In this document: positions 18,090-26,015 of the stretch, one piece after another | How the letters are laid out: each line of letters opens with the position of its first letter | Position numbering within the stretch: position 1 is the stretch's first letter | NCBI RefSeq assembly: GCF_004341395.1 | Contig: NZ_SLXT01000007.1 | Coordinates: forward strand, 62,001-126,000 | Length of the DNA stretch: 64,000 nt | Direction: 5' to 3' | Origin: Heliophilum fasciatum | GTDB taxonomy: Bacteria; Bacillota; Desulfitobacteriia; Heliobacteriales; Heliobacteriaceae | Notes under the pieces: model-generated | Told to the model about the DNA's origin: nothing | The model's database searches: none | Seen by the model: the letters and a program-made list of their open reading frames with translations, nothing else | Made by a program: the position numbers and the translations under genes

Positions 18090-19118
18090 TTATCTTGATC
18101 TATATTCTGTTAACTTCGTATGCTCAACCAAATAACCCAGCGTCTGTGCCGTAAACACCTTCCCACTCGTTGCCAAGATTAACTTTTTCATATCTTCCCT
18201 ACGCACCCCGAAACCACGCCCGCCAATGCAGGCAATTACTTCAAATTTCGCCTTCTCTAGTGGGCTACGGGATGTACTTAATGACGCCAAATGCTGTACA
18301 CGCGTTACTTTGTCGCGGGCCGTGCCATCGTCCTCGGTGATTTTCGCTTCGATCACTACCTGTGGATTAAACTCGCTAGGAATGATAAAATCCGGTGCTT
18401 GATCAAACCCAGCGATTCGCTCAGCCCGCTTGGTCTTACGGTAGCTAATACCTGCTTTAACGAGCACGCTTTCAATGGCCGATTCAAGACTGTCCCCCAC
18501 GAGTTCTGAGACTGAATCTCGATGCCCAGCAAAAGGCCGTCCTAAAAATCGTTCATACAACAACATGGCATAGGGAGCACCGAGTGCTGCCAATGAGCGA
18601 ACTCCGTCCAATCCATGTTTTGTATCGGCTTTATCAAATCGATGTAATTTGTCCTCTTGCTCGATCACGCCTGGAGAAGCAAGTAATTGGCAAGCAGCAA
18701 CAATTAAAGCTTCAATCCGCTGATTCATTTTCGGGCTACCCGGCAATGAGCGCAATGGATCCAAACGAATTGTACGATCAAGGGTGCGAGCAAAACTTTG
18801 GGTTACATCAATGCCTGTCCGTTGGCTGGCAAGGTAGGCCCACTCCGGTGGTGTAAGGCCTAAAATGGCGCGGATAACGACCAGCGACAACGGGGTTTCC
18901 TGAACAACGCGGAGTACATTCTCCGGCGAAAATTCCAGAAAGCCGCATGTAGCCCGTTTGAGCGCTTCATAACCTTGTTCAAATGTCGGATAGTCAATAA
19001 AGCCAGTGCCTTTGGGCATGACCAAAAACTCAGATTCAAGGCTGGAAAAAATGGCCGATACATAGGGATCAAGATCACGGGCCACTTCGTCAAAAGGCAC
19101 TTCAAAAGGAAACCGCAT
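18090..19118 (-). CDS. PD-(D/E)XK-like restriction endonuclease candidate
   Basis: The protein has about 342 residues. The C-terminal third holds a nuclease-like core: APDFIIP (Asp), then VVIEAKIT (Glu-x-Lys), with a preceding helix and a downstream basic stretch. This is the spacing expected for a PD-(D/E)XK active site. The remainder is helical and unrecognised. The gene overlaps the 3' end of the upstream DNA methyltransferase by 17 bases, supporting a restriction-modification pair. The start is taken at the second ATG of an ATGATG (19118), which is spaced properly from GGAGGAG; the frame is open further upstream within the methyltransferase gene. Confidence 0.65.
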   Translation of the reverse strand: MRFPFEVPFDEVARDLDPYVSAIFSSLESEFLVMPKGTGFIDYPTFEQGYEALKRATCGFLEFSPENVLRVVQETPLSLVVIRAILGLTPPEWAYLASQRTGIDVTQSFARTLDRTIRLDPLRSLPGSPKMNQRIEALIVAACQLLASPGVIEQEDKLHRFDKADTKHGLDGVRSLAALGAPYAMLLYERFLGRPFAGHRDSVSELVGDSLESAIESVLVKAGISYRKTKRAERIAGFDQAPDFIIPSEFNPQVVIEAKITEDDGTARDKVTRVQHLASLSTSRSPLEKAKFEVIACIGGRGFGVRREDMKKLILATSGKVFTAQTLGYLVEHTKLTEYRSR

Positions 19119-21429
19119 CATCTTCTCCTCCGTCTTCATTGCAGGAATCATACGCCCCCTCATCTTCGAGGGCAACCCACTGTTGCCTTGGGGGAACGGT
19201 GACATAGGTTGAAAGATAAGCATTGACCTTGGGCCAACCGCCCAGTTGCTCAATCGCCTCATTCACTCTAGCGATCTTTTCGGACGGAGCGGCGGCGCTG
19301 TCCCAACAAGTGCGGAGGTGCCAGATCGCCAGGCGAATGAGATGACCGTAGCTGATGCAGCGGGTGTCACCGGCGCTTACTTTGACACCGGCAGCGTGTA
19401 GCTTGGCTACATCATTAAGGACTAAGCGCCCGATCGCTTCCGGTGTCTCGACCAGCGTGCGCCGCGAGACAGTGCCGGTTGTGCGGCAGACAAAAATCGT
19501 GTCGACGATGGACGATGAAGTGTTGTTGATGTGAATGGAAGCACCCATCTCGGCCGGGCAAGGCAAACTGGCTGTACAAGCAAAACCGGCATCCAATAAG
19601 GCGACAGCAATGGGTAAGTACGCTTGAATTTGATTGTGATGATAGGTAAAGGCCAACGGTGCCCCTGTCTTCAAAGCGGTTTTCATATTTTGAAACACCG
19701 AGGACATGCCTGCTGTAAAATGTTCAATTCCCCGGCCCATCGTGTTGTTGCCGGTCAATTCATCGTCATTGCGTGTGGAGTGTTGCTGGAAGCATGGCTC
19801 TCCCGGTGGAACAAGCCGCCGGAGCCAGACATAACAAAAATCCATCAACTCGGCATATTGCACGTTAGCGAAATAGGGAGGATCCGTAAACACAGCATCG
19901 ATTGATTCAGGAGGCAAGCGCAATTCAGTGGAACTAACGCAGCGTAGATCAATGATGCGAGCAGGTATTTGTGCGGACTCGGTTTTGGATAAGCCATCGA
20001 CGGGTTGCTGTTCTGGCCATAATGTGCAGGCTACAGCGCCCGAGTCGATGGCGTTTTTTTTATTTTCGGGGGACTTTTTAATGGAGTTACTTGGACCGAT
20101 CCACTCGCCGCGAATGGATACTTGTGTTTTTTTCCCTTTGTGATGGCGGATCTCAAAGGGTTGGTGGCAGTAGGCTTTGGCCTTGGCATACTTTTCGATA
20201 ATGTTGGTCCAGCCACCGCTGCCCACGTTGGTCCCTTTGGATTCGTGGATGATCCCGAGCAAATTGGATTCACATTGGATTAAGCCAACGGGAAAACCAT
20301 GGACGGAAAAAATATCGAGTGACTTCAAGGCGGAGGCGTCATAGCGGCAAAGCATGTTTTGATAGCGAAGAAGATCGGATAAATTGGTACTGAGGGCATG
20401 CTGCACTTCGCCTTGCGCTGAAGTGGCAATCCAGCGGCAGCTAAGCTCTAACCCGAACAATTGCCGGGAGTTAAACAGATCGGCATAGCGCCGGTAGCCC
20501 CAGCGGTGGAGACGATCGGTTTCATCACCCATAGGGATGGGGTCGTCCGGTACAAATTGAGGGGATAGCTGGCGAAAGCGGGCTTCGGCTTCCTGATACC
20601 GAGCTAGATCGTGGGCATCAGGCTTTTTGAAAAACCGTCCTTTATGGGCGGGGCGGCAGGTGGGGCAGTGGTATTCCAGGGCGATCATCCGGTGTGGATA
20701 GGGGGCGTCGGGTGTTCCTGGATACCGATTTATTGTCTGGCAATGTGGACAAAGGCAGCGATTGGCACGGGCCGGGCCGGTTGTGATTAGCTTTTCGTGA
20801 CATTGGTAGCAGGAGCCTGGCTCTTTGGGGTTATCCACTTCGTTCAGTTCACCGCAATGCCGGCAGATAAGTACGTAGCGGGGATGACGGTTGTTGGTTG
20901 CCAGCGTGTAGCCGGGAAAGAGGTCGTAGGTTTGCTGGCAGGCGCTGCAAACTTGGGTTTTGACCCAGATGAAATACTTAACGGGTGCATGGCGGTTGCT
21001 GCAGATTTGGCAAGTTGTTTCATAATAGCCGGCGAGTTGCTCCCGCAGATGGGCCAGTAACTGGTCGGCGCCTTGGCGATACTTGTCGATATCCAAGGCA
21101 GCGATTTCGCGCTCGACGATCCAATGAGCCATGGGGTTGATGTCGGCACCGATCACGTTGCAACCGAGACGGTTGGCTTCCAGGATGGGGGTGCCGCCGC
21201 CCATGAAGGGATCGGCGACAATGATATCCGGCAGTTGATTGGCCTGATAGTATAGGTCTTGAAGTTTGCCCTGGCCAAATTCCGATAATAAAAGCCCTCT
21301 GAACAATGTTCCAGGGCGGCGGGCGAACCATTTATGAACACCGATCAGAGGTCGGTAGTTTTGCTGGATTTGTTTTTCATTCAAGGCGAGTGCGGCGATG
21401 AATGAAATGTCGAAGTCTTTTTCAATCAT
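19102..21429 (-). CDS. DNA methyltransferase with zinc ribbons (COG1743/DUF1156-like)
   Basis: The protein has 775 residues. The N-terminal RPLIGVHKWFARRPGTLFRGLL and DPFMGGGTPILEANRLG (SAM-binding motif) resemble the COG1743 adenine-specific methylases. Multiple Cys-x-x-Cys pairs (CQICSNRH, CSACQQTY, CRHCGE, CYQCHEK, CPHCQT) between residues 140 and 260 form several zinc ribbons. The catalytic motif TDPPYFANVQYAELMDF lies in the second half. The gene precedes and overlaps the nuclease candidate, so a restriction-modification role is likely; target specificity is unknown. Its G+C content resembles the host more than the Septu block does. Confidence 0.8.
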   Translation of the reverse strand: MIEKDFDISFIAALALNEKQIQQNYRPLIGVHKWFARRPGTLFRGLLLSEFGQGKLQDLYYQANQLPDIIVADPFMGGGTPILEANRLGCNVIGADINPMAHWIVEREIAALDIDKYRQGADQLLAHLREQLAGYYETTCQICSNRHAPVKYFIWVKTQVCSACQQTYDLFPGYTLATNNRHPRYVLICRHCGELNEVDNPKEPGSCYQCHEKLITTGPARANRCLCPHCQTINRYPGTPDAPYPHRMIALEYHCPTCRPAHKGRFFKKPDAHDLARYQEAEARFRQLSPQFVPDDPIPMGDETDRLHRWGYRRYADLFNSRQLFGLELSCRWIATSAQGEVQHALSTNLSDLLRYQNMLCRYDASALKSLDIFSVHGFPVGLIQCESNLLGIIHESKGTNVGSGGWTNIIEKYAKAKAYCHQPFEIRHHKGKKTQVSIRGEWIGPSNSIKKSPENKKNAIDSGAVACTLWPEQQPVDGLSKTESAQIPARIIDLRCVSSTELRLPPESIDAVFTDPPYFANVQYAELMDFCYVWLRRLVPPGEPCFQQHSTRNDDELTGNNTMGRGIEHFTAGMSSVFQNMKTALKTGAPLAFTYHHNQIQAYLPIAVALLDAGFACTASLPCPAEMGASIHINNTSSSIVDTIFVCRTTGTVSRRTLVETPEAIGRLVLNDVAKLHAAGVKVSAGDTRCISYGHLIRLAIWHLRTCWDSAAAPSEKIARVNEAIEQLGGWPKVNAYLSTYVTVPPRQQWVALEDEGAYDSCNEDGGEDDAVSF

Positions 21430-21505
21430 GAAGTATCACGTCCCTTATCTGTCGCGTGATCGGTATATTCCACGGGCAGGTGGGGGATTCCTTTGTTTGT
21501 TCCGT

Positions 21506-21643
21506 GCGCCCCTCTTCCCGCAGCCATTTTTCGATATCGGTCATTCCCAGCACCTCCAGTAATATTTGGTTGACGCTTTTCGGCAGGATCGTTTCAGTGA
21601 TGTTAAACAAGGAAAATCGGCGCATCGAGTCGAACAACTGCAA
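21506..21643 (-). pseudogene. Rpn/PD-(D/E)XK transposase-like protein, C-terminal remnant
   Basis: A 30-residue stretch (ILPKSVNQILLEVLGMTDIE then KWLREEGR) is almost the same as in the 23068-23466 remnant. This is the C-terminal segment usual in Rpn-family recombination-promoting nucleases. The nuclease domain is missing and the frame runs into unrelated sequence before the methyltransferase start. Confidence 0.55.
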
Positions 21644-21689
21644 TCAAGAATAAAGGCATCAAGTATAAAAGCAAGGGGCAAGTGTCAAG

Positions 21690-22895
21690 ATGAGTAACCC
21701 ATCATTGAGCTATACGCCGAGGTTTCTCCAGTTGTTGACCGGCATGGCTGATCAAGATCTCCCGGGGCGTCCGTCGATACAACAGTTGCCGGGGCGCTAT
21801 GTCAAGATGATCGCGGCGATGGGGGAGCAGTTCTATCATGATGATCAGCGTAATTATTTTGAATTAACCTGCGCATCTTGTCAAAAAGCGGGTCGCTATG
21901 ACTTGGCAACCGTTTGCGTAAAAAGTCCAATGCCTGATACCCAAGAGCTTAGCAACACTTTTTCGCTGGGGCAAGCAGAAGGCCGTGATACTTTGCAACC
22001 AAATTCAAAAGCAAAGCTGCAACTGTGGCCGGATTACCTACAGTGTATGGGCTATTTTCACTGTGCTCATTGTCATGCGGCGGGACCGTGGCTGGTTTCT
22101 CCCAGAACAAATTCCATGCTGATGCTGGGAGCCATGGCGGGTATGTTGGAAAATCGATTGACCGCACAAGGCGTAGAGGGACTTAATCCCAACTTGCATT
22201 TCCATATAGGCAAGCTGCTGATCGATAACGGGTTTGAACCTTCGTTGGGCACTGACGCTGAAGCGTATTATTTGGACAAGCTTGGTGACGCTCCGGAAGA
22301 TGCCTGGCTGTGGAATCGCTTGGGGAATACCTACCTGAAAGGGCATCGACCGGAATTGGCGATCGTTGCCTATGAACATTCCCTGCGTTTCGATGCCAAT
22401 CAGATGGAATCGCACTACTCCATCGGGATGTTGTTATATGAAGTAGGGGCCTATGCGGAAGCGATTCCGCATTTGCAAGATGCGCTTGCCCTGGCGAATG
22501 GGTATAAGCAACTGTCGCCACAACTTCTTCGGGCGTTTTTGATGGAAGTGGTTCGGATGCTTGACGAGTGTGCCGATCAAGTTGACCAGGATTTCACGTT
22601 GCTTTTGCCTGCGGATGACGATGAAGCCGCGAAAAAAGGCGAACCTTGGGCGATGCCGCTTCGTGAGGAGCTTATCGCTGAATTTGAGGAAGCGGACAGC
22701 GACGAAGAATGTGGTGAATTGTATATATATCTGGCAGAGACCTATATGTCCAGTGAAGTTGCGCAGTTAGTCAATCCGGTGGTAGCTGTTTTTGCCGATC
22801 GTTATGGGATTCCGATAAAGCAGCGTTCATCGAAGAAACCGGTTTCGCAGGCAACAAAAAAGAAAAAGTCAAAACGTAAGAAAAAAAGCAGGTAA
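21690..22895 (+). CDS. TPR-repeat protein with zinc-binding cysteines
   Basis: This 401-residue protein has two CxxC pairs, CASC (about residue 55) and CAHC (about 128), in the N-terminal half, suggesting a zinc site. Residues 205-285 form two to three tetratricopeptide repeats (DAWLWNRLGNTYLKGHRPE, MESHYSIGMLLYEVGAYAE). The region from 300 on is acidic, and the extreme C-terminus is a Lys/Arg/Ser run. The function is unknown; such proteins often act as scaffolds. It is flanked on both sides by Rpn-like remnants, so it may have moved with them. Confidence 0.65.
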   Translation: MSNPSLSYTPRFLQLLTGMADQDLPGRPSIQQLPGRYVKMIAAMGEQFYHDDQRNYFELTCASCQKAGRYDLATVCVKSPMPDTQELSNTFSLGQAEGRDTLQPNSKAKLQLWPDYLQCMGYFHCAHCHAAGPWLVSPRTNSMLMLGAMAGMLENRLTAQGVEGLNPNLHFHIGKLLIDNGFEPSLGTDAEAYYLDKLGDAPEDAWLWNRLGNTYLKGHRPELAIVAYEHSLRFDANQMESHYSIGMLLYEVGAYAEAIPHLQDALALANGYKQLSPQLLRAFLMEVVRMLDECADQVDQDFTLLLPADDDEAAKKGEPWAMPLREELIAEFEEADSDEECGELYIYLAETYMSSEVAQLVNPVVAVFADRYGIPIKQRSSKKPVSQATKKKKSKRKKKSR

Positions 22896-22952
22896 CCTGG
22901 ACGTTTTCCAGGGGCATCTTTGATTTAGGGATAATAATTTATGGTTAGAATG

Positions 22953-22996
22953 AAAATCCCCCTGATGAGGCGGCAAGCCTGGTCAGGGGGATTTTG
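22953..22996 (+). terminator. intrinsic terminator after the TPR gene
   Basis: AATCCCCCTGA/TCAGGGGGATT stem followed by TTT. It is almost identical to the glmS terminator at 13666-13712 (only a few loop differences), so it is a dispersed copy. Confidence 0.85.
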
Positions 22997-23067
22997 GGTT
23001 ATAGGGGATATAAAAGTAAGCAAGTGGTAGGGTAGAGGTTATCCGTGAATGTATGGTGGTGACATGC

Positions 23068-23466
23068 TTATTGCGGGAGATGGGTGGAAGCGATTTTTCG
23101 AATTTTATCGATGGGGATACCGGTAAATCGGGCTACGGTTTCAGGAGGGAGTCCCTCTTTCAAGGCGGCGATAGCGACCATTTCTTTGCCTTCTTCACGG
23201 CCTTCTTCACGACCTTCCACGCGACCTTCCATGCGACCCTCAACGCGCCCCTCCTCACGCCCTTCTTCACGTAGCCACTTTTCAATATCGGTCATTCTCA
23301 GCACCTCCAGTAACATCTTTTTAACGCTTTCCGGCAGGATCTTATCGGTGATGGCAATGATACTGGCCACACATAACACTTGCAGTGATCCTTGAACTTC
23401 TTTGGCGAGATGGGCAGCCCGGATCGCCAGTTCAGCTTCATTGAGCACCAGATATTGATAACTATT
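23068..23466 (-). pseudogene. Rpn-family nuclease remnant with EGR repeat tail
   Basis: Readable residues start at NSYQYLVLNEAELAIRAAHL and continue through ILPESVKKMLLEVLRMTDIE and WLREEGR to a run of EEGR/VEGR/MEGR four-residue repeats, ending in PETVARFTGIPIDKIRKI. This is the C-terminal third of an Rpn/transposase-like PD-(D/E)XK protein. The N-terminal nuclease core is absent, and the upstream codons overlap the c-di-AMP riboswitch on the other strand. The 12-base codon repeat at about 23200-23270 is slippage-prone. Confidence 0.6.
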
Positions 23467-23502
23467 CCTGATATTTAGAGTTGAGCCGATACGAATATAA
23501 TG

Positions 23503-23635
23503 GTACGATCGTTGTGTTGCCAAAATTAAGCCGAAGCTCGCAAGAGCGCGGGGGAACCACTTCTTGGGGTGTAGCCGTTTTTCACGGCAGGTGCATACTC
23601 CCACCGAACCCGTCAGCTAACCTCGTAGGCGAAAA
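23503..23635 (+). promoter_or_regulatory. c-di-AMP riboswitch (ydaO/yuaA class)
   Basis: The conserved blocks of this class are visible in order: AAGCCGAAGCTCG (23528), GGGGGAACCA, TTGGGGTG, GGCAGGTGCATACTC, then CCGAACCCGTCAGCTAACCT and TCGTAGGC ending at 23630. It lies just upstream of an NlpC/P60 cell-wall hydrolase, the commonest type of target gene for this class. Family knowledge: binding of c-di-AMP usually turns expression off. The synthase CdaA is encoded at 5.5 kb. Confidence 0.93.
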
Positions 23636-23648
23636 GGAGGAACCCTTG

Positions 23649-24260
23649 ATGGTAAAGCGTACCGTTATGGCTTCGATTCTTGCCCTCAGCACCACCGTTA
23701 CGATGCTGGTTGGACCGGCGCTGGCCGATACTTACGCCAACCAATCAGCTTCTGCGAACACCGTGACCTTCGCGGAAGCAGCGACTTCTGTGAAGGCATC
23801 TCTTGCGGAAACTGGGCAACTTCCGCCTGGTGTGACGATGGACAAGCTGATCAAACCTTTGGCGCCGCTCAACGCCAGCGATCAGGAGAAATTCAACGCG
23901 ATCATGACGATCGCCAAGAGCAAACTAGGAACACCCTATGTCTGGGGTCATAATGAAGACAAGGGAACCAAGGGCTTTGATTGCTCGAACTTCACATCCT
24001 ACGTCTATCATCATGCCCTGGGTTACAAAATGAGCACGGCTTCGCGTACCCAAAACCGTTCGGTGGGCTGGACTGTTCCGAAAAGCCAAATGCGCCCTGG
24101 TGACTTGGTTATCTTTAATAATGGCAGTCACGTATCGATTTACGCTGGCAACAACCAGGTGATTCAAGAAGGCGGTGGCCTTGGCAAAGTAGGCTACTTG
24201 AGCATCGCTCCGAAAACCTACTGGGGCAAGCACATCACCGCGGTTAAGCGCATGTACTAA
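23649..24260 (+). CDS. Secreted NlpC/P60 peptidoglycan hydrolase
   Basis: The 203-residue preprotein has a signal peptide (MVKRTVMASILALSTTVTML then GPALA). A short linker of about 60 residues follows, then an NlpC/P60 domain with LGTPYVWGHN, the catalytic cysteine in FDCSNF and the catalytic histidine in GSHVSIYAG. Such enzymes cut the D-Glu-meso-DAP bond in wall peptides. The ATG at 23649 follows AAAGGAGG, 17 bases after the riboswitch. An upstream open extension to 23481 merely reads through the riboswitch. Confidence 0.92.
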   Translation: MVKRTVMASILALSTTVTMLVGPALADTYANQSASANTVTFAEAATSVKASLAETGQLPPGVTMDKLIKPLAPLNASDQEKFNAIMTIAKSKLGTPYVWGHNEDKGTKGFDCSNFTSYVYHHALGYKMSTASRTQNRSVGWTVPKSQMRPGDLVIFNNGSHVSIYAGNNQVIQEGGGLGKVGYLSIAPKTYWGKHITAVKRMY

Positions 24261-24273
24261 CAAGTAAAGTATT

Positions 24274-24318
24274 GAACGCAAAAAAGATTCTGCCTGGGCA
24301 GGATCTTTTTTGCGTTCG
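24274..24318 (+). terminator. intrinsic terminator of the NlpC/P60 gene
   Basis: GAACGCAAAAAAGATTCTGCC pairs over about 20 bp (one mismatch) with GGCAGGATCTTTTTTGCGTTC, so the T-run is embedded in the stem. It is palindromic and could act in both directions. Confidence 0.88.
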
Positions 24319-24589
24319 GTCAATATGGCATCGATAACGGGGAAAGATACCTTATGGAATAAAAACGGTTACAATGGTGATTCATTGACTAGTGGCGGTA
24401 TCCATTAAAAATGTTTTTATTATCTTGTCGCTCCAAATGGCAGACAATCAACGGTATTGATAGAGAGCAGACATCATCATCATAGACGCCTAAAGGGAGT
24501 GCCACGTTGTCGGTGGCACTCCCTTTAGGTACGTTACGTTGATTTATCCAGCCGTCCAGCCATAGCAAGGTTGTCTGGGGGCATGGTGA
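24319..24589. other. intergenic region with perfect 16-bp inverted repeat
   Basis: CTAAAGGGAGTGCCAC (24490-24505) and GTGGCACTCCCTTTAG (24513-24528) form a perfect hairpin with a 7-base loop. No T-run follows on either strand, so it is either an unusual terminator for the convergent minus-strand gene or an mRNA-stabilising element. Nothing else is seen in this gap. Confidence 0.6.
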
Positions 24590-24916
24590 TTATCGGCCAA
24601 GTTCGATGATATTACGGATCAAAACTTTGCATTTTCCGCATCCATCGCCGGTCCCGGCTCCGGTAATTTCGCTGACTTTTTCTACCGTGTTGGCGCCATT
24701 GTTGACGGCGTCAACGACCGCTTGTAATGAAACTTTCTTACAGCCGCAAACAGAGGCCAGAATACCATCCAACTCAGTTTTGCATCCGTCGCAGGCTGCA
24801 CAGACGCCGGCCATTTTAATGAGTTCCTCCGTTGTCCGTGCTCCTGCGCACATGGCTTTGCGGATAGAAAGATAATCCACGTCATGGGTTGCACAAATGG
24901 TTCGATTGCCAGCCAT
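24590..24916 (-). CDS. Tandem BFD-like [2Fe-2S]-binding protein
   Basis: This 108-residue protein is made of two copies of the bacterioferritin-associated ferredoxin-like (BFD, Fer2_BFD) fold. The second copy is canonical: VCGCKKVS ... GANTVEKVSEITGAGTG ... GCGKCKVLI. The first is divergent: ICATHDVDYLSIRKAMCAGA ... VCAACDGCK. Four cysteines per unit could bind two clusters. Similar domains occur in NifU, nitrite reductases and copper chaperones, so electron transfer or cluster delivery is plausible. The ATG at 24916 is chosen for its GAAAGGAG; longer starts have no ribosome site. Confidence 0.8.
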   Translation of the reverse strand: MAGNRTICATHDVDYLSIRKAMCAGARTTEELIKMAGVCAACDGCKTELDGILASVCGCKKVSLQAVVDAVNNGANTVEKVSEITGAGTGDGCGKCKVLIRNIIELGR

Positions 24917-25167
24917 AAATCCTGCTCCTTTCAATAATTGCAAATTATCGACAAAAAATGATGCGATGAGTTTTTCGGTTCCTGACAGTTTCAGTCCCGG
25001 CATCAATAGCATTAGGGTAACAAAATGACCAGTAAAAAACAACGATTTAATGCATTTTCCCTCAAAGGTGGATTCAATGAATGGCGTAAAGCCAACTTGG
25101 CCATCGAAGGTACCGACCAAACAGAATCATCTGCGCAACCTTCGAAGTAGCAAGGCTCCCTGTGGTG

Positions 25168-25632
25168 CTAGTAAGGTTTTTTGTTTGGTAACCCCATCCA
25201 CTTTTTGAATAGATCCAAACATGATTCCCGATCTTCTTGCTCAAGAGTCACGCAGGGATTGGCAGACGGATTCGCGATGACCTCATAAAAAAGCTTGTCA
25301 TCAAAACCAATTTGGGCGGCATCGTCCGGTGAACATCCATAGTAGACCTTGTCTATCCTTGCCCAGAGAATCGCCCCGAGGCACATCGGACAGGGATAAC
25401 AAGTGGTGTAAAGCTCGCAACCGCTAAGATCGTGGGTACCGAGTACTTGTTCGGCTTTTCGAATGGCCATAATTTCAGCGTGGGCCGTGGAATCATGGTC
25501 CGCGATAACCCGGTTATGCCCCGTAGCAATCACTTTTCCATTTTGGACAATGGCCGCTCCGAAGGGGCCGCCATTACCGGCCGTAATGCCTTGCAAAGCG
25601 GATGCGCAAGCAATTTCCATGAATCGTGACAT
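25168..25632 (-). CDS. guaD: Nucleoside/guanine deaminase (cytidine-deaminase fold)
   Basis: In this 154-residue protein the zinc site is complete: the HAE motif (THAE in STAHAEIMAIRKA) with catalytic Glu, and PCPMCLGAI with the two zinc cysteines. GGPFGAAIV near residue 21 and DDAAQIGFDD are typical of guanine deaminase (GuaD) rather than tRNA adenosine deaminase. It converts guanine to xanthine. It is probably monocistronic. Specificity is inferred from family resemblance. Confidence 0.82.
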   Translation of the reverse strand: MSRFMEIACASALQGITAGNGGPFGAAIVQNGKVIATGHNRVIADHDSTAHAEIMAIRKAEQVLGTHDLSGCELYTTCYPCPMCLGAILWARIDKVYYGCSPDDAAQIGFDDKLFYEVIANPSANPCVTLEQEDRESCLDLFKKWMGLPNKKPY

Positions 25633-26015
25633 TATTGGGCGCCCCCTTTTCGTTACCTAATGAGTAGGCCATTAGTTATTTTCGAACCATAAGAGAATCA
25701 TCTGGGAGTGCAGTTGTTGCTGCACTTCTTTTTATTTTATGGTTATTATGTCGTTTTATTGGGCAAATATACCAACAAAAAGGTTGATTTTCAATATGAT
25801 TTCTTCCCCTATCGTAGTATATTTTATTCTTCTGATCGACTTCAACATTTCCGTTACCGGCGCTTTTCCGCTTCGAGCGATCATGGTCGATGAATGCCTT
25901 CCCGGAGCAGGAGTTATATGCAATTTGTCGAATTTTCACCGGATAGAGCCGAAGGGGAGAGAATGATGAGATTGGCGCACCTAGATCCCAACTGCCGGAA
26001 CATACGGTGGCAAGT
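25633..26015. other. intergenic region between guaD and jetA
   Basis: About 380 bases without a convincing gene. A 7-bp hairpin AGTGCAG/CTGCACT at 25707-25726 followed by TCTTTTTATTTT could be a terminator on the plus strand. The A/T-rich bases 25740-25860 probably hold the promoters for the diverging genes, but I see no clear pair. Confidence 0.45.

Noticed and set aside
23200-23275. CRISPR-like short repeats
   Set aside because: The units are 12-base codon repeats (EGR) within the Rpn remnant, without spacers.
25676-25966. Overlapping small open frames on both strands between guaD and jetA
   Set aside because: Low-quality compositions, no ribosome site, mutually overlapping; treated as intergenic.
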